Assembly: GCF_002933295.1 (NCBI RefSeq)
Contig: NZ_PSSW01000002.1
Location: 475,569 to 539,568, forward strand
Source: Marinobacter flavimaris
Lineage (GTDB): Bacteria > Pseudomonadota > Gammaproteobacteria > Pseudomonadales > Oleiphilaceae
Direction of reading: 5' to 3'
DNA: 64,000 nt
Shown here: piece by piece, positions 36,431 to 46,659 of the stretch
How the letters are laid out: every line of letters begins with the position of its first letter
Position numbering within the stretch: the stretch's first letter is position 1
Translations under genes and position numbers: made by a program
The notes under the pieces: generated by a model
Database searches by the model: none
What the model saw: the letters and a program-made list of their open reading frames with translations, nothing else
Told to the model about the DNA's origin: nothing

Positions 36431-38029
36431 CTAAACATTTCCCAAGAGGATGTCGGCTGCATTTTCGGCAATCATCATGGTGGGTGCGTTGGTGTTACCG
36501 GCAACCAAACTGGGCATTATCGAGGCATCGACAACTCTTAGCCCTTCAATCCCTCTGACTTTTAATTCCGGATCAACGACTGAATCCGGATCCGCGCCCA
36601 TACGACAAGTGCCAACGGGGTGGTAAATAGTCTCTGCATTTTCCCGGATAAAGTCCGCAATCTGACTGTCCGAAGACACCGAGTTTCCGGGCTTAATTTC
36701 TCGTTTACTATGTAAAGCCATTGTTGGTGCCCCGAGTATCCGTCGTCCAAATTTAACGGCCGAGATCATTGTTTTGATGTCTTCGGGGTTACTGAGATAA
36801 TTGGGTTGAATCAACGGGTCGGCCAATGGGTCAGGGCTTTTGAGACCAATAAAACCGCGGCTTCTGGGCATTAGATCGCAAATATGCAAGGTGTACCCAT
36901 ACCCGGCCATCACTTTTCGTCCATGATCCTTCAGGTAAGTTGGCAAAAAGTGGAATTGCACATTTGGCCGTTCGCACGAGCGCTCGGATTTAACAAAGCC
37001 TCCGGACTCGGCAACATTACTGGTAAGAAATCCACGTCGCGCAAAGATATATGAGAATAATGCGCTCACGCCCCGAAACAGGAAACTGGGAGCAACGCCA
37101 ATGGGCAAACGTGAGTTTGCCGCGTGCATGATCGTAATATCCAAATGATCAACCAGATTCTGGCCGACCTCAGGAAGATGATGCACAAGGGGGATCCCGT
37201 GTTTTCCAAGCTCTTCGCTATCACCGATTCCCGAAAGCATAAGTAGTTGTGGTGAATTAACCGCACCACCAGACAATATGACTTCACCGCCGTTATTGAG
37301 TCTAAGCTGGCGATATTCGCCCCCCTGGTTCAGTGTCACGCCGACTGCCCGCTTACCGTCCATTACCACCCGGGTTACCCGCGCGTCCGTTAGCACATCA
37401 AGATTAGGCCGGTTCTCCGCGACACGCAGAAATGCCTGCGCTGAACTCCAACGGCGACCATTTTTTTGTGTCACCTGGTAGAGTCCCAATCCCTCTTGCG
37501 TCTCTCCATTAAAGTCCGTGTTTATCGGGAGCTCTACATGAGGTGCCGCTCGAACAAAATCTCGACTCAACGGATTGACTGATTTGAGTTCACTTACGGT
37601 GAGCTCACCGCCCTCCCCATGGTAAGAATCTGCGCCAAAACGTTTATTATCTTCCAGTCGACGAAACAATTTTAAAGCGCGATCCCATCCCCAGAGGTCG
37701 GTCCCGGCAACTTGACCCCAGTGGTCATAATCGGCTTTGTGACCTCTGATATAGACCATGGCGTTGATAGAAGAGGACCCGCCAAGTGTTTTCCCACGAG
37801 GCCAAAACAGGCGGCGCTCCTTCAGATGTTCTTGAGGTTCGGTTTCAAGAGCCCAATTCAGCTTTTTACTATTGGAAAGGAGTGCTATACCTATAGGCAT
37901 ATGTATGAGTGGATTTTTATCCTTTGGGCCCGCTTCTAGCAACGCTACTCGCTTTGAAGAGTCCGCCGTAAGCCGATTGGCCAATACACAGCCCGCCGAT
38001 CCCGCACCGACAATAATGTAATCGTACAT
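36431..38029 (-). CDS. alkJ: AlkJ, membrane-associated GMC alcohol dehydrogenase
   Basis: A 532-residue GMC flavoprotein that oxidises medium-chain alcohols and passes electrons to the respiratory chain. It begins [19 protein letters not shown] and has [31 protein letters not shown] and [11 protein letters not shown]. From memory it is very similar to GPo1 AlkJ over its length, but lacks the ~25-residue C-terminal tail of that protein. It is followed by alkK after 88 bases. Confidence 0.95.
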   Translation of the reverse strand: MYDYIIVGAGSAGCVLANRLTADSSKRVALLEAGPKDKNPLIHMPIGIALLSNSKKLNWALETEPQEHLKERRLFWPRGKTLGGSSSINAMVYIRGHKADYDHWGQVAGTDLWGWDRALKLFRRLEDNKRFGADSYHGEGGELTVSELKSVNPLSRDFVRAAPHVELPINTDFNGETQEGLGLYQVTQKNGRRWSSAQAFLRVAENRPNLDVLTDARVTRVVMDGKRAVGVTLNQGGEYRQLRLNNGGEVILSGGAVNSPQLLMLSGIGDSEELGKHGIPLVHHLPEVGQNLVDHLDITIMHAANSRLPIGVAPSFLFRGVSALFSYIFARRGFLTSNVAESGGFVKSERSCERPNVQFHFLPTYLKDHGRKVMAGYGYTLHICDLMPRSRGFIGLKSPDPLADPLIQPNYLSNPEDIKTMISAVKFGRRILGAPTMALHSKREIKPGNSVSSDSQIADFIRENAETIYHPVGTCRMGADPDSVVDPELKVRGIEGLRVVDASIMPSLVAGNTNAPTMMIAENAADILLGNV

Positions 38030-38056
38030 AATAACTCTCTTATTATTTGATTATAC

Positions 38057-39511
38057 TCAGCCCAGAATACGAACAGCAGCCTCTATAAGACGCCGGACCC
38101 AGGCTGTATAGGGTGGAAAAAGAAGATGCATAAGAGAATGTTTATCCTCCATCAACGCCTTTTCATGCGAAAAAGCGCGGAAACCGTATTCACCGTGTGC
38201 CGCCCCTATCCCGGAATTATTAACTCCACCAAACGGCAGGCCCGGATGTAGAAAATGCACAACTGTAAGGTTGACTCCTACAGCGCCGGAGCTCGTTCGC
38301 TCGATAATATCCGTGGCAAAAGCCTCGTTTTTGTCGAATATGTAAAGCGCAAGCGGTTTAGGGTTATCGTTGATTTTCTTGATAACCAGATCAATATCGT
38401 CGAATTCAATAACGGGTAAGATCGGGCCGAATAACTCCTCACGTGAAATATCCATGTCGCTCGATACATTTGAAATCAACGTCGGAGCAATAAAATTCTC
38501 TTCAGCATCTGTAACACCGCCTTCAAAGACTCTTGCACCTTTGTTTTTGGCATCATCTATCAGGTTTGAAACTCGCTGGAAATGACGTCGATTTACAATC
38601 CGGCAATAGTCGGCGGTCGATTTCTGGGCTTCTGGTGTTTTTCCATAGACTCGCCCAATTTCCGTTTTAAGTGCTTCATTGAATTGATCTGCGATATTAA
38701 CGTGCACAAAAACATGATCTGGGGCGATACAGGTCTGTCCATTATTGGCAAACTTACCCCAGACAATGTTTCTCGCAGCCCTCTTTATGTTGGCATCTGG
38801 GCCAACAATGGTCGGGGACTTACCCCCCAATTCCAGTGTCACTGAGGAAAGGTTCTTGGCGGCAGCCTCCATGACCACCTTGCCTACCGCAGGACTGCCC
38901 GTGAAGAATATGTGGTCGAAGGGTAAGGCCAACAGTTTCTGCGCTACCGCGGCATCACCCTCAATCACGGAAACCAGATCGGGAGGGAAGGTTTCGGCGA
39001 CAATGTTGGCAATCACCTTTGAGGTATGTGGTGTCATTTCCGAGGGTTTAATGATGGCTCCGTTCCCTGCAGCCAACGCTGAGACGAGAGGTCCGAGCGC
39101 AAGATTGAGCGGATAATTCCACGGTGCAATAATCAGGCACACTCCCTTTGGTTCTGGCCGAACATAAGATTTCGTGCCCAGAACACCAACGGATGCAGCC
39201 ACTCGCTTCGGACGCATCCATTTACGCAAGTGTTTTTTAGTGTGTCGAATTTCCTGAAGCACCGGCAGGAGTTCAGTTAATTTGACTTCTGGAGCGGGTT
39301 TTCGAAAGTCCGCCGCGCAAGCCGCAATGATGTTTGATTCGTAGCGTTTAATTGAATCCCGCAGCTGGTCGAGCTGCGCTATTCGAGCCTCCAAGGTAAA
39401 ACTTCCGCGACGCGCAAGTTGTGCCCGCTGTAGGGCCGCGAACGTTGAATCAATCGTATCGCTGGTTGACACATTGGGCAGCCCAACCTTCGCCAGACTA
39501 GCAATCTGCAT
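38057..39511 (-). CDS. alkH: AlkH, aldehyde dehydrogenase
   Basis: An NAD(P)-dependent aldehyde dehydrogenase of 484 residues, matching GPo1 AlkH in length and in motifs. It has [36 protein letters not shown] (general-base Glu) and [13 protein letters not shown] (nucleophile Cys), with a hydrophobic C-terminus [20 protein letters not shown]. It turns the aldehyde into the fatty acid. Ribosome-binding site GAGGTG precedes the start; alkG is 51 bases upstream. Confidence 0.95.
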   Translation of the reverse strand: MQIASLAKVGLPNVSTSDTIDSTFAALQRAQLARRGSFTLEARIAQLDQLRDSIKRYESNIIAACAADFRKPAPEVKLTELLPVLQEIRHTKKHLRKWMRPKRVAASVGVLGTKSYVRPEPKGVCLIIAPWNYPLNLALGPLVSALAAGNGAIIKPSEMTPHTSKVIANIVAETFPPDLVSVIEGDAAVAQKLLALPFDHIFFTGSPAVGKVVMEAAAKNLSSVTLELGGKSPTIVGPDANIKRAARNIVWGKFANNGQTCIAPDHVFVHVNIADQFNEALKTEIGRVYGKTPEAQKSTADYCRIVNRRHFQRVSNLIDDAKNKGARVFEGGVTDAEENFIAPTLISNVSSDMDISREELFGPILPVIEFDDIDLVIKKINDNPKPLALYIFDKNEAFATDIIERTSSGAVGVNLTVVHFLHPGLPFGGVNNSGIGAAHGEYGFRAFSHEKALMEDKHSLMHLLFPPYTAWVRRLIEAAVRILG

Positions 39512-39562
39512 TATAAAATCACCTCTTGCCGAACGAGACTGTTGTTATTTTCCATCGGATTA

Positions 39563-40081
39563 CTAGTCTTCATAGAGGACATAGTCCTCTTTTGTGGCAC
39601 CACAGTCCGGACAGCACCAATCGTCTGGAATATCTTCAAAACGAGTGCCGGCAGGGAAGCCTTCGGCTTCATCTCCGAGAGCTTCATCGTAGATATGGCC
39701 GCAAGTGATGCAGACCCACTTCCGATAGGTATCTTTTTGAGTCGAGTCTTTCGGCGATTTTGAAGAGTTAGGCTTGGGTTTCGCTTTGGGCTTTGTTTTA
39801 TTTTTAGCTGAAGGAGTAGATGCGCCCGTTGCTTTCTGCGATGCTCCCTCGGTCTTAGCTTGGCTGGCAGGGCGGACCGCTGTATTGGTTGCGGACACCG
39901 AAAGTTCCGGGTTCGCTTCTTGAAGCGCAACGAAGTCAACCTTATCCCTGACGGCACAGTCTGGACAGGACCAGTCTTCAGGAATTTTTTCCCATGTCGT
40001 TCCTGCAGGAAAGCCTTCGTGCGGATCACCAACCACTTCGTCGTATACATAACCACAATCAGGGCATTGATACTTAGCCAT
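39563..40081 (-). CDS. alkG: AlkG, two-domain rubredoxin
   Basis: A 172-residue electron carrier between AlkT and AlkB with two rubredoxin domains. The N-terminal one has Cys6/Cys9 and Cys39/Cys42; the C-terminal one has Cys124/Cys127 and Cys157/Cys160. They are joined by a Lys/Ser/Pro/Ala-rich linker (about 55-115). This is the GPo1 AlkG architecture (173 residues). In GPo1 a single-domain AlkF gene lies between alkB and alkG; here only 137 bases of non-coding DNA separate them. Confidence 0.95.
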   Translation of the reverse strand: MAKYQCPDCGYVYDEVVGDPHEGFPAGTTWEKIPEDWSCPDCAVRDKVDFVALQEANPELSVSATNTAVRPASQAKTEGASQKATGASTPSAKNKTKPKAKPKPNSSKSPKDSTQKDTYRKWVCITCGHIYDEALGDEAEGFPAGTRFEDIPDDWCCPDCGATKEDYVLYED

Positions 40082-40218
40082 TTAGAGCACCTTTCAAACG
40101 ATATTATTGTCTTTGTTTTGGTAGCGCCCGACGCGCACCCTCTTTCAGGTGCACGTCAGAGGCTCTTTTTCTGCAACGTAAATAAAGTAAACGAGGTATA
40201 TAAGTTCCGATTAGCCGA

Positions 40219-41442
40219 TCATTTAGCCGCGGCGGTATCGACTGATTCAGAATCAGTCCCACCAAATTTACGCTCATAGAATTCACGCTTGCCGGGTTGA
40301 ATCTGAATCTTATCGAGATCTCCTTTAGCCCAATCCAGCACCCGGTGGTCCATTATCGAACGAAACCATGAGGGAAACATTGCGGCCAGGAACATCCCGG
40401 GATATCCCGATGGTAAGGAAGGCAGGTCTTTGAAGTCGCGAAGCGATTGATAGGACCTTGTAGGATGGGCGTGATGGTCGGAATGTCGTTGCAAATGAAA
40501 CAGAATCAGGTTCGACATAATATGGTTTGAGTTCCATGAGTGGTGCGGTTGTTGACGCTCATAACGTCCATCCGACATCTTCTCGCGCAGCAATCCGTAA
40601 TGCTCAATGTAGTTGGCGCTGGTCAGCTGCCACCAGCCAAAGGCCATTTGAATGGGCAAAAAGATCAGCATTAAGGGACCAAAAAACGCCAGCAATCCCG
40701 CATAAAGCACAGCGGTCAAAATCATAGGCTGAAGAACTTCGTTCTCCAGGCTCCAGACACTTTTTCCACAACGACTGAGGCGCTGTTCCTCTAAATCCCA
40801 TGCCCGCTTGAAAGCACCGGGAATTTCACGCAGTGAGAATGAGTAAATGGACTCACCCATGCGGGATGTCGCCGGGTCCATCGGCGTAGCCACATCACGG
40901 TGATGCCCCTTATTGTGCTCAATGAAGAAATGACCATATCCGACCACGGCGAGGACAAGCTTCGCCATCCAACGGTCAAACGTTTCTTTTTTATGGCCAA
41001 GTTCGTGGCCTGTGTTCAGAGCCAGACCATTCACGATTCCCAGGGAAAGGGCCAATGCCAGAAACTCGAAAACATTCATTGGTTGCGTGGATACCCACCA
41101 GGCACTGACAATCAAGGCCGCATAATGAATAGGAACAGTTAAGTAGGTCAGTACCCGGTAGTAACGATCCTGTTCAAGCCGAGGCACGGCCGACTCGGGG
41201 GGGTTGGAAAAATCCTCTCCAAACATGGCATCAATCAAGGGAACTGCGCCATACCAAAGGATCAACACCAATCCGTACCAAATGCTCCATCCAGTTTGGG
41301 ATACCAAATAAAGGCCAATAAGAGGCGTCGCTGGCCACAGCACAGAAAGGACCCACAGGTGGCGTTTTCTGTCCACATAACCTTCGGCATCAGGGTCTCT
41401 CTGAAGAGACTCTGTTGTTAAGACATTTTCTGACATTGACAT
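40219..41442 (-). CDS. alkB: AlkB, alkane 1-monooxygenase
   Basis: The integral-membrane non-heme di-iron hydroxylase of 407 residues that makes 1-alkanols from alkanes. Its six-helix bundle carries the histidine boxes HELGH (146-150), EHNKGHH (175-181) and LQRHSDHHA (317-325), plus NYIEHYG (277-283). From memory it is very similar to GPo1 AlkB. The residue equivalent to GPo1 Trp55, which limits substrate length in that enzyme, is Trp63 here, implying medium-chain alkanes (inference). The start at 41442 follows AAGGTGAT; an ATG at 41436 is an alternative. Confidence 0.96.
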   Translation of the reverse strand: MSMSENVLTTESLQRDPDAEGYVDRKRHLWVLSVLWPATPLIGLYLVSQTGWSIWYGLVLILWYGAVPLIDAMFGEDFSNPPESAVPRLEQDRYYRVLTYLTVPIHYAALIVSAWWVSTQPMNVFEFLALALSLGIVNGLALNTGHELGHKKETFDRWMAKLVLAVVGYGHFFIEHNKGHHRDVATPMDPATSRMGESIYSFSLREIPGAFKRAWDLEEQRLSRCGKSVWSLENEVLQPMILTAVLYAGLLAFFGPLMLIFLPIQMAFGWWQLTSANYIEHYGLLREKMSDGRYERQQPHHSWNSNHIMSNLILFHLQRHSDHHAHPTRSYQSLRDFKDLPSLPSGYPGMFLAAMFPSWFRSIMDHRVLDWAKGDLDKIQIQPGKREFYERKFGGTDSESVDTAAAK

Positions 41443-41562
41443 TAGGATCACCTTATTGTTTTTCAGCTTGATCATTTTTCTACATTGTGCGAACACCGAG
41501 TCCCTCAGGTGAACGGACAAGTTGTAGGCATGAACAGGTTTGGCCAGAACCGGAGATCAAAC

Positions 41563-41582
41563 AACTACTCTAAGGGGTAGTT
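41563..41582. promoter_or_regulatory. 20-bp inverted repeat, candidate AlkS site
   Basis: AACTACTC (41563-41570) and GGGTAGTT (41575-41582) form an imperfect palindrome with one mismatch around TAAG. It lies 121 bases upstream of alkB and 22 bases before the alkS frame. AlkS of GPo1 is known to bind inverted-repeat sites at the alkB and alkS promoters; assigning this one is inference. Confidence 0.65.
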
Positions 41583-41604
41583 TTCGCACTAGACATCTAT
41601 CAAT

Positions 41605-44283
41605 ATGCTTTCACCCCATAGCGCCCTCGCGTTTCGGGGAGACGAAGCAGGAGATCGGATTGTCATGACCCGCCATAGCTTGGAAGACTGGTGTCGGAGG
41701 ATGTCTGAAAGGATGTGGGCTCGTCAGTGTTTCATTACTCAAGGGTGTTTAGACCGCTATTGCCTGAGCGCTTCTGCTACGCCTGAATCAAAGGTAGTTC
41801 TGTATCGGGCCCCGCCAGGCTATGGAAAATCTGTACAAGTGGCCTTGGCAGCAAACACTCGCGAACTGGAACTTGAGAGCGCCGTTTATATCAATACCCG
41901 GTCGTGCCCTGACTCATGTGACGTTAATGGCAGTTTGTTTGCAGCGTTAGTTTTATATCAACTCGAAGGAGTTGAATCCTGGCGCACGATAAAAAGTGAC
42001 ATCGACACCATCGAAGTTCTTCGAAACGCACTGTGTAATGCAAAAAAGACGATAAGAATTTGCCTTGATGGGGTTGGCGAGGCTAAACATACCGCGGATT
42101 TGATTGAGGATTTAATCTGTGAAACACCGAGCAATGTGAAATTTTTCATTGCACCGAGTCGCGTCGGGGCGTTGCCACGTTTGTCTATGATGGCGGGTGT
42201 TGTAACGTATGGTGCTGATGAACTTGTATTTACAGAAGAGGAGGTTAGTGAATTATCGGGTATGGGTGGCCCCGAAGCCAGCAACATCATAAAAGCGACC
42301 GGTGGATGGCCAGCACTTGTCAGGCTTATGTGCCGAACCCCAAACCCAAATCTCCCCGCAGCGACTTGGCCGGAAACTCGCTCGTATTTCAGGGACAACC
42401 TCTTAACTGCGTTACCCAATAGTACGAGGACCTTTCTTTGCAATGCAGCGATGCTCGAAGTAATCAGCGCTGAATGCTATGGCTATGTCTATAAGACAGA
42501 AGAGGCCGACCGGGAAATTACGTTTCTTAACGAACATTATGCTCTTTTAGCTCCCACCGGGACTTCTGCTGATCGTATGGATATGCACCCTGTGCTGCGA
42601 GAGTATTTGCGTAGTTTATTTAACACCACCCAACGAGAACGTCGCTCGTATGTACTGAAACGGGTCGCGTTCTGGCATTGGCGTAGGGGAGAGTACCTCC
42701 ATTCAATCAATGCAGCTCTGGAAGCCAGTGACCATCGATGGGCTCGCGTCGTAAGTGACAGCATTATCCTGGACGTGGCACTCAGACAGGGTGAAATCGA
42801 AGTACTTCGTACCTGGTTTGGAAAAGTACCGGCTCGTACGATAAAAAAAATCGCTGCCTTGAGCATAGGTTACGCGTGGATTTTGTATTTCAGCCAACAA
42901 GCTCGTCAAGCAGAGGAAATACTGGTTAGTTCGCTTCATCCGAGCTCCAGGGGGGTGGGCGATCTTGATGAGGAAGGATGGCGGGAATTGGTTAATGCGA
43001 TAGGCAAAGCTACACAGGATAAATTACTGGAGAGTCAGGTTCTCTGTCAAAAATGGATAGACGCCTTTGGCGACCGTAACATGGTTGGCAAAGGCGCAGC
43101 ACTTACTTGCCAGGCATTCATTGCCTCCAGTGGACGCCATTTTGAAGAGTTGGAGCGATTGTCCCATCGAGCGGCTGTGGCCATCCAGTCATCCAATCAA
43201 CATTACGCTTTTATTTGGCTTAAAACTGCAGAAATTCAGGGTGAACTGTTCAAGGGGGACATCGCCCGAGCAAGGAGTGTGTTGCTTCAAGCGAATAAAA
43301 CAGCAGAAAAGATTCAGGTGCCAAAAACTTTTTTAAATAAAATGTTTGGCACCCTTGAGTTACAAATCCTGCACGAACAGAACCATCACCTGGTTACCCA
43401 GGAATCTGCACAGGCTTCGTTCGATTTCGCTTTGAACTATGGCGTTACAGATATTCTGTGGGGGTGTACACAGGCCTACAGCCGTTTTCTGTACCACCAA
43501 GGGTTCCGAGATAGAGCCATGGCCTTGTTGGAACAATCCCGCTTAGCCTCCTGCGAGCGAGAGCTCTCTCGTCTAAATATCCTGACTAAAGTTCAGTTAG
43601 CTGAGTTTACTCTCCTGAACAACGAGGAATTGGGTCCACCTATACTCCCCGATGAATGTGAGCTGACGTTCCTGCCAAATCAAAACCAGGCCATTCAAGC
43701 ACGTATGGCCCTGGTAACCTCAATGTATAGACTACGGCTTGGGAAACAGTTTGGTGTCGCCGAAAAATATGCCAAACAAGCACTACAAAGCGCCAGCGCA
43801 ATTTCAGACGCTAGAACCAGGATCGCCGCCCACTATTGTCAGGCCCTGGCAGCGTTTGCCCTCGGTTCATCAAAATCGGCGAAGCGCATGATTCTTGATG
43901 CAAACCTACTTTCGGAACATTTGAACTGTCACTTCACACGGCTCTGGATCAAAGAAGCGCTACTTTCTCTTAGCCCCCTTGCTCAGGATCTTTTTAACGA
44001 TCTGCCAGACGACTCTGAAGCTAAAGCTACGAAGGATCCCGATGTCAGAATAGAAGACTCCAGCGTGCCACCTGTGCCCGGCAATGCCCACTCAACCATC
44101 ACGATAAAGCAGATTTCTCTGTTGAAATGCGTAAGCAACGGAATGACCAACAGAGAAATCGCTGAACGGCTTCTTGTGACGGAGGATACCGTCAAATGGC
44201 ATATGAAGAAGATTTTCAGCGAACTTAAAGTAACCAACCGGGTTCAGGCAGTCACTGAAGCTCGACTGCGCGGACTTTTATAG
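41605..44283 (+). CDS. alkS: AlkS, MalT/LuxR-type activator of the alk genes
   Basis: An 892-residue STAND-type regulator that binds alkanes and activates alkB expression in GPo1. It has a P-loop APPGYGKS (residues 69-76), a long helical-repeat middle and a C-terminal LuxR helix-turn-helix (LLKCVSNGMTNREIAERLLV...TVKWHMKKIF). The length matches GPo1 AlkS (882). ATG 41605 has no good ribosome-binding site; an ATG at 41665 has AGGAG 11 bases ahead and may be the true start. It diverges from alkB and is followed by alkT. Confidence 0.92.
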   Translation: MLSPHSALAFRGDEAGDRIVMTRHSLEDWCRRMSERMWARQCFITQGCLDRYCLSASATPESKVVLYRAPPGYGKSVQVALAANTRELELESAVYINTRSCPDSCDVNGSLFAALVLYQLEGVESWRTIKSDIDTIEVLRNALCNAKKTIRICLDGVGEAKHTADLIEDLICETPSNVKFFIAPSRVGALPRLSMMAGVVTYGADELVFTEEEVSELSGMGGPEASNIIKATGGWPALVRLMCRTPNPNLPAATWPETRSYFRDNLLTALPNSTRTFLCNAAMLEVISAECYGYVYKTEEADREITFLNEHYALLAPTGTSADRMDMHPVLREYLRSLFNTTQRERRSYVLKRVAFWHWRRGEYLHSINAALEASDHRWARVVSDSIILDVALRQGEIEVLRTWFGKVPARTIKKIAALSIGYAWILYFSQQARQAEEILVSSLHPSSRGVGDLDEEGWRELVNAIGKATQDKLLESQVLCQKWIDAFGDRNMVGKGAALTCQAFIASSGRHFEELERLSHRAAVAIQSSNQHYAFIWLKTAEIQGELFKGDIARARSVLLQANKTAEKIQVPKTFLNKMFGTLELQILHEQNHHLVTQESAQASFDFALNYGVTDILWGCTQAYSRFLYHQGFRDRAMALLEQSRLASCERELSRLNILTKVQLAEFTLLNNEELGPPILPDECELTFLPNQNQAIQARMALVTSMYRLRLGKQFGVAEKYAKQALQSASAISDARTRIAAHYCQALAAFALGSSKSAKRMILDANLLSEHLNCHFTRLWIKEALLSLSPLAQDLFNDLPDDSEAKATKDPDVRIEDSSVPPVPGNAHSTITIKQISLLKCVSNGMTNREIAERLLVTEDTVKWHMKKIFSELKVTNRVQAVTEARLRGLL

Positions 44284-44315
44284 TGCTACAAAAACAAAAG
44301 AGGAATCGAGCGAAT

Positions 44316-45476
44316 ATGCAAAAAATAGTTATCATTGGCGCTGGAATAGCCAGCCTGACCGCCGCAGAGGCTCTCCGCCAGAATGGATTCGACGGAACGA
44401 TTACCATTTTGGGCGAGGAAAACACGCTGCCTTACCAGCGTCCCCCGTTGTCCAAAGCCTATTTGACCTCAGATGAGTTGCCCTCGCCAACTCCGATCCG
44501 TTCTCCTAATTTCTTTCGGGACAACAAAGTTGAATTTGAACAAGGCGGTAAAGTAATAGCGCTTGAACGATCGGCAAAGCAAGTAGTGATTCAAGGCGGC
44601 AGGAAAATTAAATACGACACGCTGATTTTGGCAACAGGAGCGAGGCCACGTCCTATTGATTTACCTGGTGAGAGCGCAAAAAATGTTTTCTATCTCAGGA
44701 ATCTTGACCACTCCACCGCATTACGTAATGCCCTGTTAGCCCCGGAATGCGAGAAGGTGGCCATTCTCGGCGCGGGTGTTATCGGGCTTGAAGTCGCCTC
44801 CGCTGCCAATCTACAGGGAAAACAAGTCTCTGTGTTTGAGGCCAACAGCCGAGCGATGTGTCGAGTAGCGTCACCATTAACAAGTAATTTTGTCAGAAAC
44901 CGCATGGCCTCCGCCGGCGTAATGTTCTACTTCAATGCTAGCGTCAACCAGATTCTCACTGAGGGAGACCGAGTTTCCGGTATCCGTTTGTCCGACGGCA
45001 CTACCAAACCCGCAGACGTCGTTGTTATCGGTATAGGAGCCATCCCCAATGCCGAACTTGCGCAAGACGCAAACCTGGATTGCGACGGTGGTATTATAGT
45101 AGACAGCGGCATGCGTAGCTCCGACCCTGACATATTTGCGATCGGAGATTGCGCTAAAGCCGTCAACGTTTCCACCAATACACCCATCCGAATAGAAACT
45201 ATTCACAATGCCATGCTTCAAGCACAAATTGCGGCGGCTCATATTTGTGGTAAACCGTCTCCGCCTGCCTCTCCTCCTCGTTTTTGGTCAGATCTCAACG
45301 GCATGAAAGTCCAGTGTATTGGAATCGCCACTGGATACGACCGAATTCAGCGGCGTCCCACAGAGAGTGACAATGCCTGTGAATTCTGGCTCTTTTCCGG
45401 AGACCGGATGATCGCAGCTGAAACGGTCAATCTTCCCACCCGGCAAGCCAAGCTATCTAAAGCTCTCTCCGGGTAA
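44316..45476 (+). CDS. alkT: AlkT, rubredoxin reductase
   Basis: A 386-residue FAD-dependent NADH:rubredoxin reductase (GPo1 AlkT 385) that feeds electrons through AlkG to AlkB. It has FAD motif IVIIGAGIASLTAAE, LPYQRPPLSKAYL, NAD motif VAILGAGVIGLEVAS near 147 and IFAIGDCAKAV near 270. The start at 44316 follows AGGA. It is 32 bases after alkS and likely co-transcribed. Confidence 0.94.
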   Translation: MQKIVIIGAGIASLTAAEALRQNGFDGTITILGEENTLPYQRPPLSKAYLTSDELPSPTPIRSPNFFRDNKVEFEQGGKVIALERSAKQVVIQGGRKIKYDTLILATGARPRPIDLPGESAKNVFYLRNLDHSTALRNALLAPECEKVAILGAGVIGLEVASAANLQGKQVSVFEANSRAMCRVASPLTSNFVRNRMASAGVMFYFNASVNQILTEGDRVSGIRLSDGTTKPADVVVIGIGAIPNAELAQDANLDCDGGIIVDSGMRSSDPDIFAIGDCAKAVNVSTNTPIRIETIHNAMLQAQIAAAHICGKPSPPASPPRFWSDLNGMKVQCIGIATGYDRIQRRPTESDNACEFWLFSGDRMIAAETVNLPTRQAKLSKALSG

Positions 45477-46277
45477 GTGTAAGCGAGATGGGATGCAGCT
45501 CATTCTCATCTCTGAGATTTCTATGTGTCGAGCCTCGTGACTGAGCATATCCAGCTGCAGGGGGATTCTGGCCCTCCCACAAGCTCTGCTGTAGAGCAGG
45601 AGATACAGAATCGCCCAGCCCAGCTGTGATGGCCACAGTGACCAGTCATTCACCCGGGGCTTACCTAACGACCAGGAAAGTGGAGCAATTGCCAAAGCGA
45701 TTATTCAGATGGGACATAGCCTAGGACTCGATGTACTGGCCGAGGGAATTGAGACCAAAGAGCAAGAAAACCATCTCCGAATCCTTGGCTGTGATGCGGG
45801 ACAAGGCTATCTATATGCTAAGCCGCTCTCAGTCAAAAGGTGCGAGGAGTACCTACAAGTTACTGACTGGGTTTAATTGGCCCGATGGTGGTCATCGAAT
45901 CAATTTGGGATCACCGGACGCTTAGTGTGCGCCGGCGTTATCGCACCATCTGAACGTTCGCTTTGCGACCCAAGCGTGCTTTATAAGCCGAGTAGCTGGC
46001 CAGTTAGAACGCATTCGGAGTGGAGTCCTTCGCCAGATCTTGGTCATCGTTTTGGCTAGTCAGCTCTAGATTACTCAGCATTATCGTTGGCTTTTTTGCG
46101 AGCAGTCGATTTTCTCAAATTCACTCGGACCGAACGGGCGAGAGATTTGGCTCCAAGACACAGCGGGGTCTACGTCTCTATCCGTTTCATGATTCTATCG
46201 AATTTGAAACCTATATCACCTCTGTGAACCAGGGTACTGACAGTGCCTTCCCTCCCCATTTACAGAGGTAACTTCCA
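45477..46277. other. Gene-poor stretch after alkT
   Basis: It holds the EAL-domain fragment at 45640-45876, listed separately. I see no intact gene in the rest. The 45880-45930 piece has a GGTGGTCATC...GATCACC imperfect inverted repeat of unknown meaning. The stretch separates the alk genes from mobile-element genes that begin at 46278. Confidence 0.5.
45640..45876 (+). pseudogene. EAL-domain (cyclic-di-GMP phosphodiesterase) C-terminal remnant
   Basis: Seventy-eight codons read DQSFTRGLPNDQES, AIAKAIIQMGHSLGLDVLAE, GIETKEQ, DAGQGYLYAKPLS and end DWV before the stop. These match the second half of an EAL domain, including the LDVLAEGIET motif and the QGYL.AKPL motif. The N-terminal EAL signature and any start codon are absent, so this is a gene tail left by truncation, probably at the island junction. 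Confidence 0.9.
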
Positions 46278-46628
46278 ATGTCTGAACAATGTCCCAACTG
46301 CCTATCCCGGCGGATTGGTAAGAATAACTACGGCAAGAAAACCGCTGGCGTGGTCGGTGCGTCTGCCGGTACCTACGGAGGCTATGCCGCTGCCACGGCG
46401 GGTGCCCAAGCGGGTGCAGCTCTCGGAGTCGTGGCTGGCCCTGTCGGCGCGACCGTGGGCGGTATCGGCGGTGCTGTCATTGGTGCGCTACTAGGTGGTG
46501 CTACCGGCGCTTCCGCTGGCGTGATTCTTGGCGACGTCCTGGATGATCGTGTGCTGGACAACCTTCGTTGTCTTGATTGCGGCTATTCCTTCAGCGCCGA
46601 TCCCGACTCCCGCGACGATATCCGCTGA
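46278..46628 (+). CDS. Zinc-ribbon and glycine-zipper protein
   Basis: A 116-residue protein. Two Cys pairs at the ends (CPNC near residue 5, CLDC near 102) suggest a zinc ribbon. They enclose an Ala/Gly-rich segment of about 70 residues with glycine-zipper spacing (GAALGVVAGPVGATVGGIGG), likely membrane-associated. Similar proteins occur on plasmids and integrative elements of pseudomonads. Function is unknown. It has a GAGG site and is followed by the DUF932 gene after 31 bases. Confidence 0.75.
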   Translation: MSEQCPNCLSRRIGKNNYGKKTAGVVGASAGTYGGYAAATAGAQAGAALGVVAGPVGATVGGIGGAVIGALLGGATGASAGVILGDVLDDRVLDNLRCLDCGYSFSADPDSRDDIR

Positions 46629-46659
46629 TCCCCCTCGCAAGTTCCATAGGAGAACAACT

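Noticed and set aside
45453..45695. Minus-strand frame of 80 codons after alkT
   Set aside because: It overlaps the end of alkT and the EAL fragment antisense and has no family resemblance.
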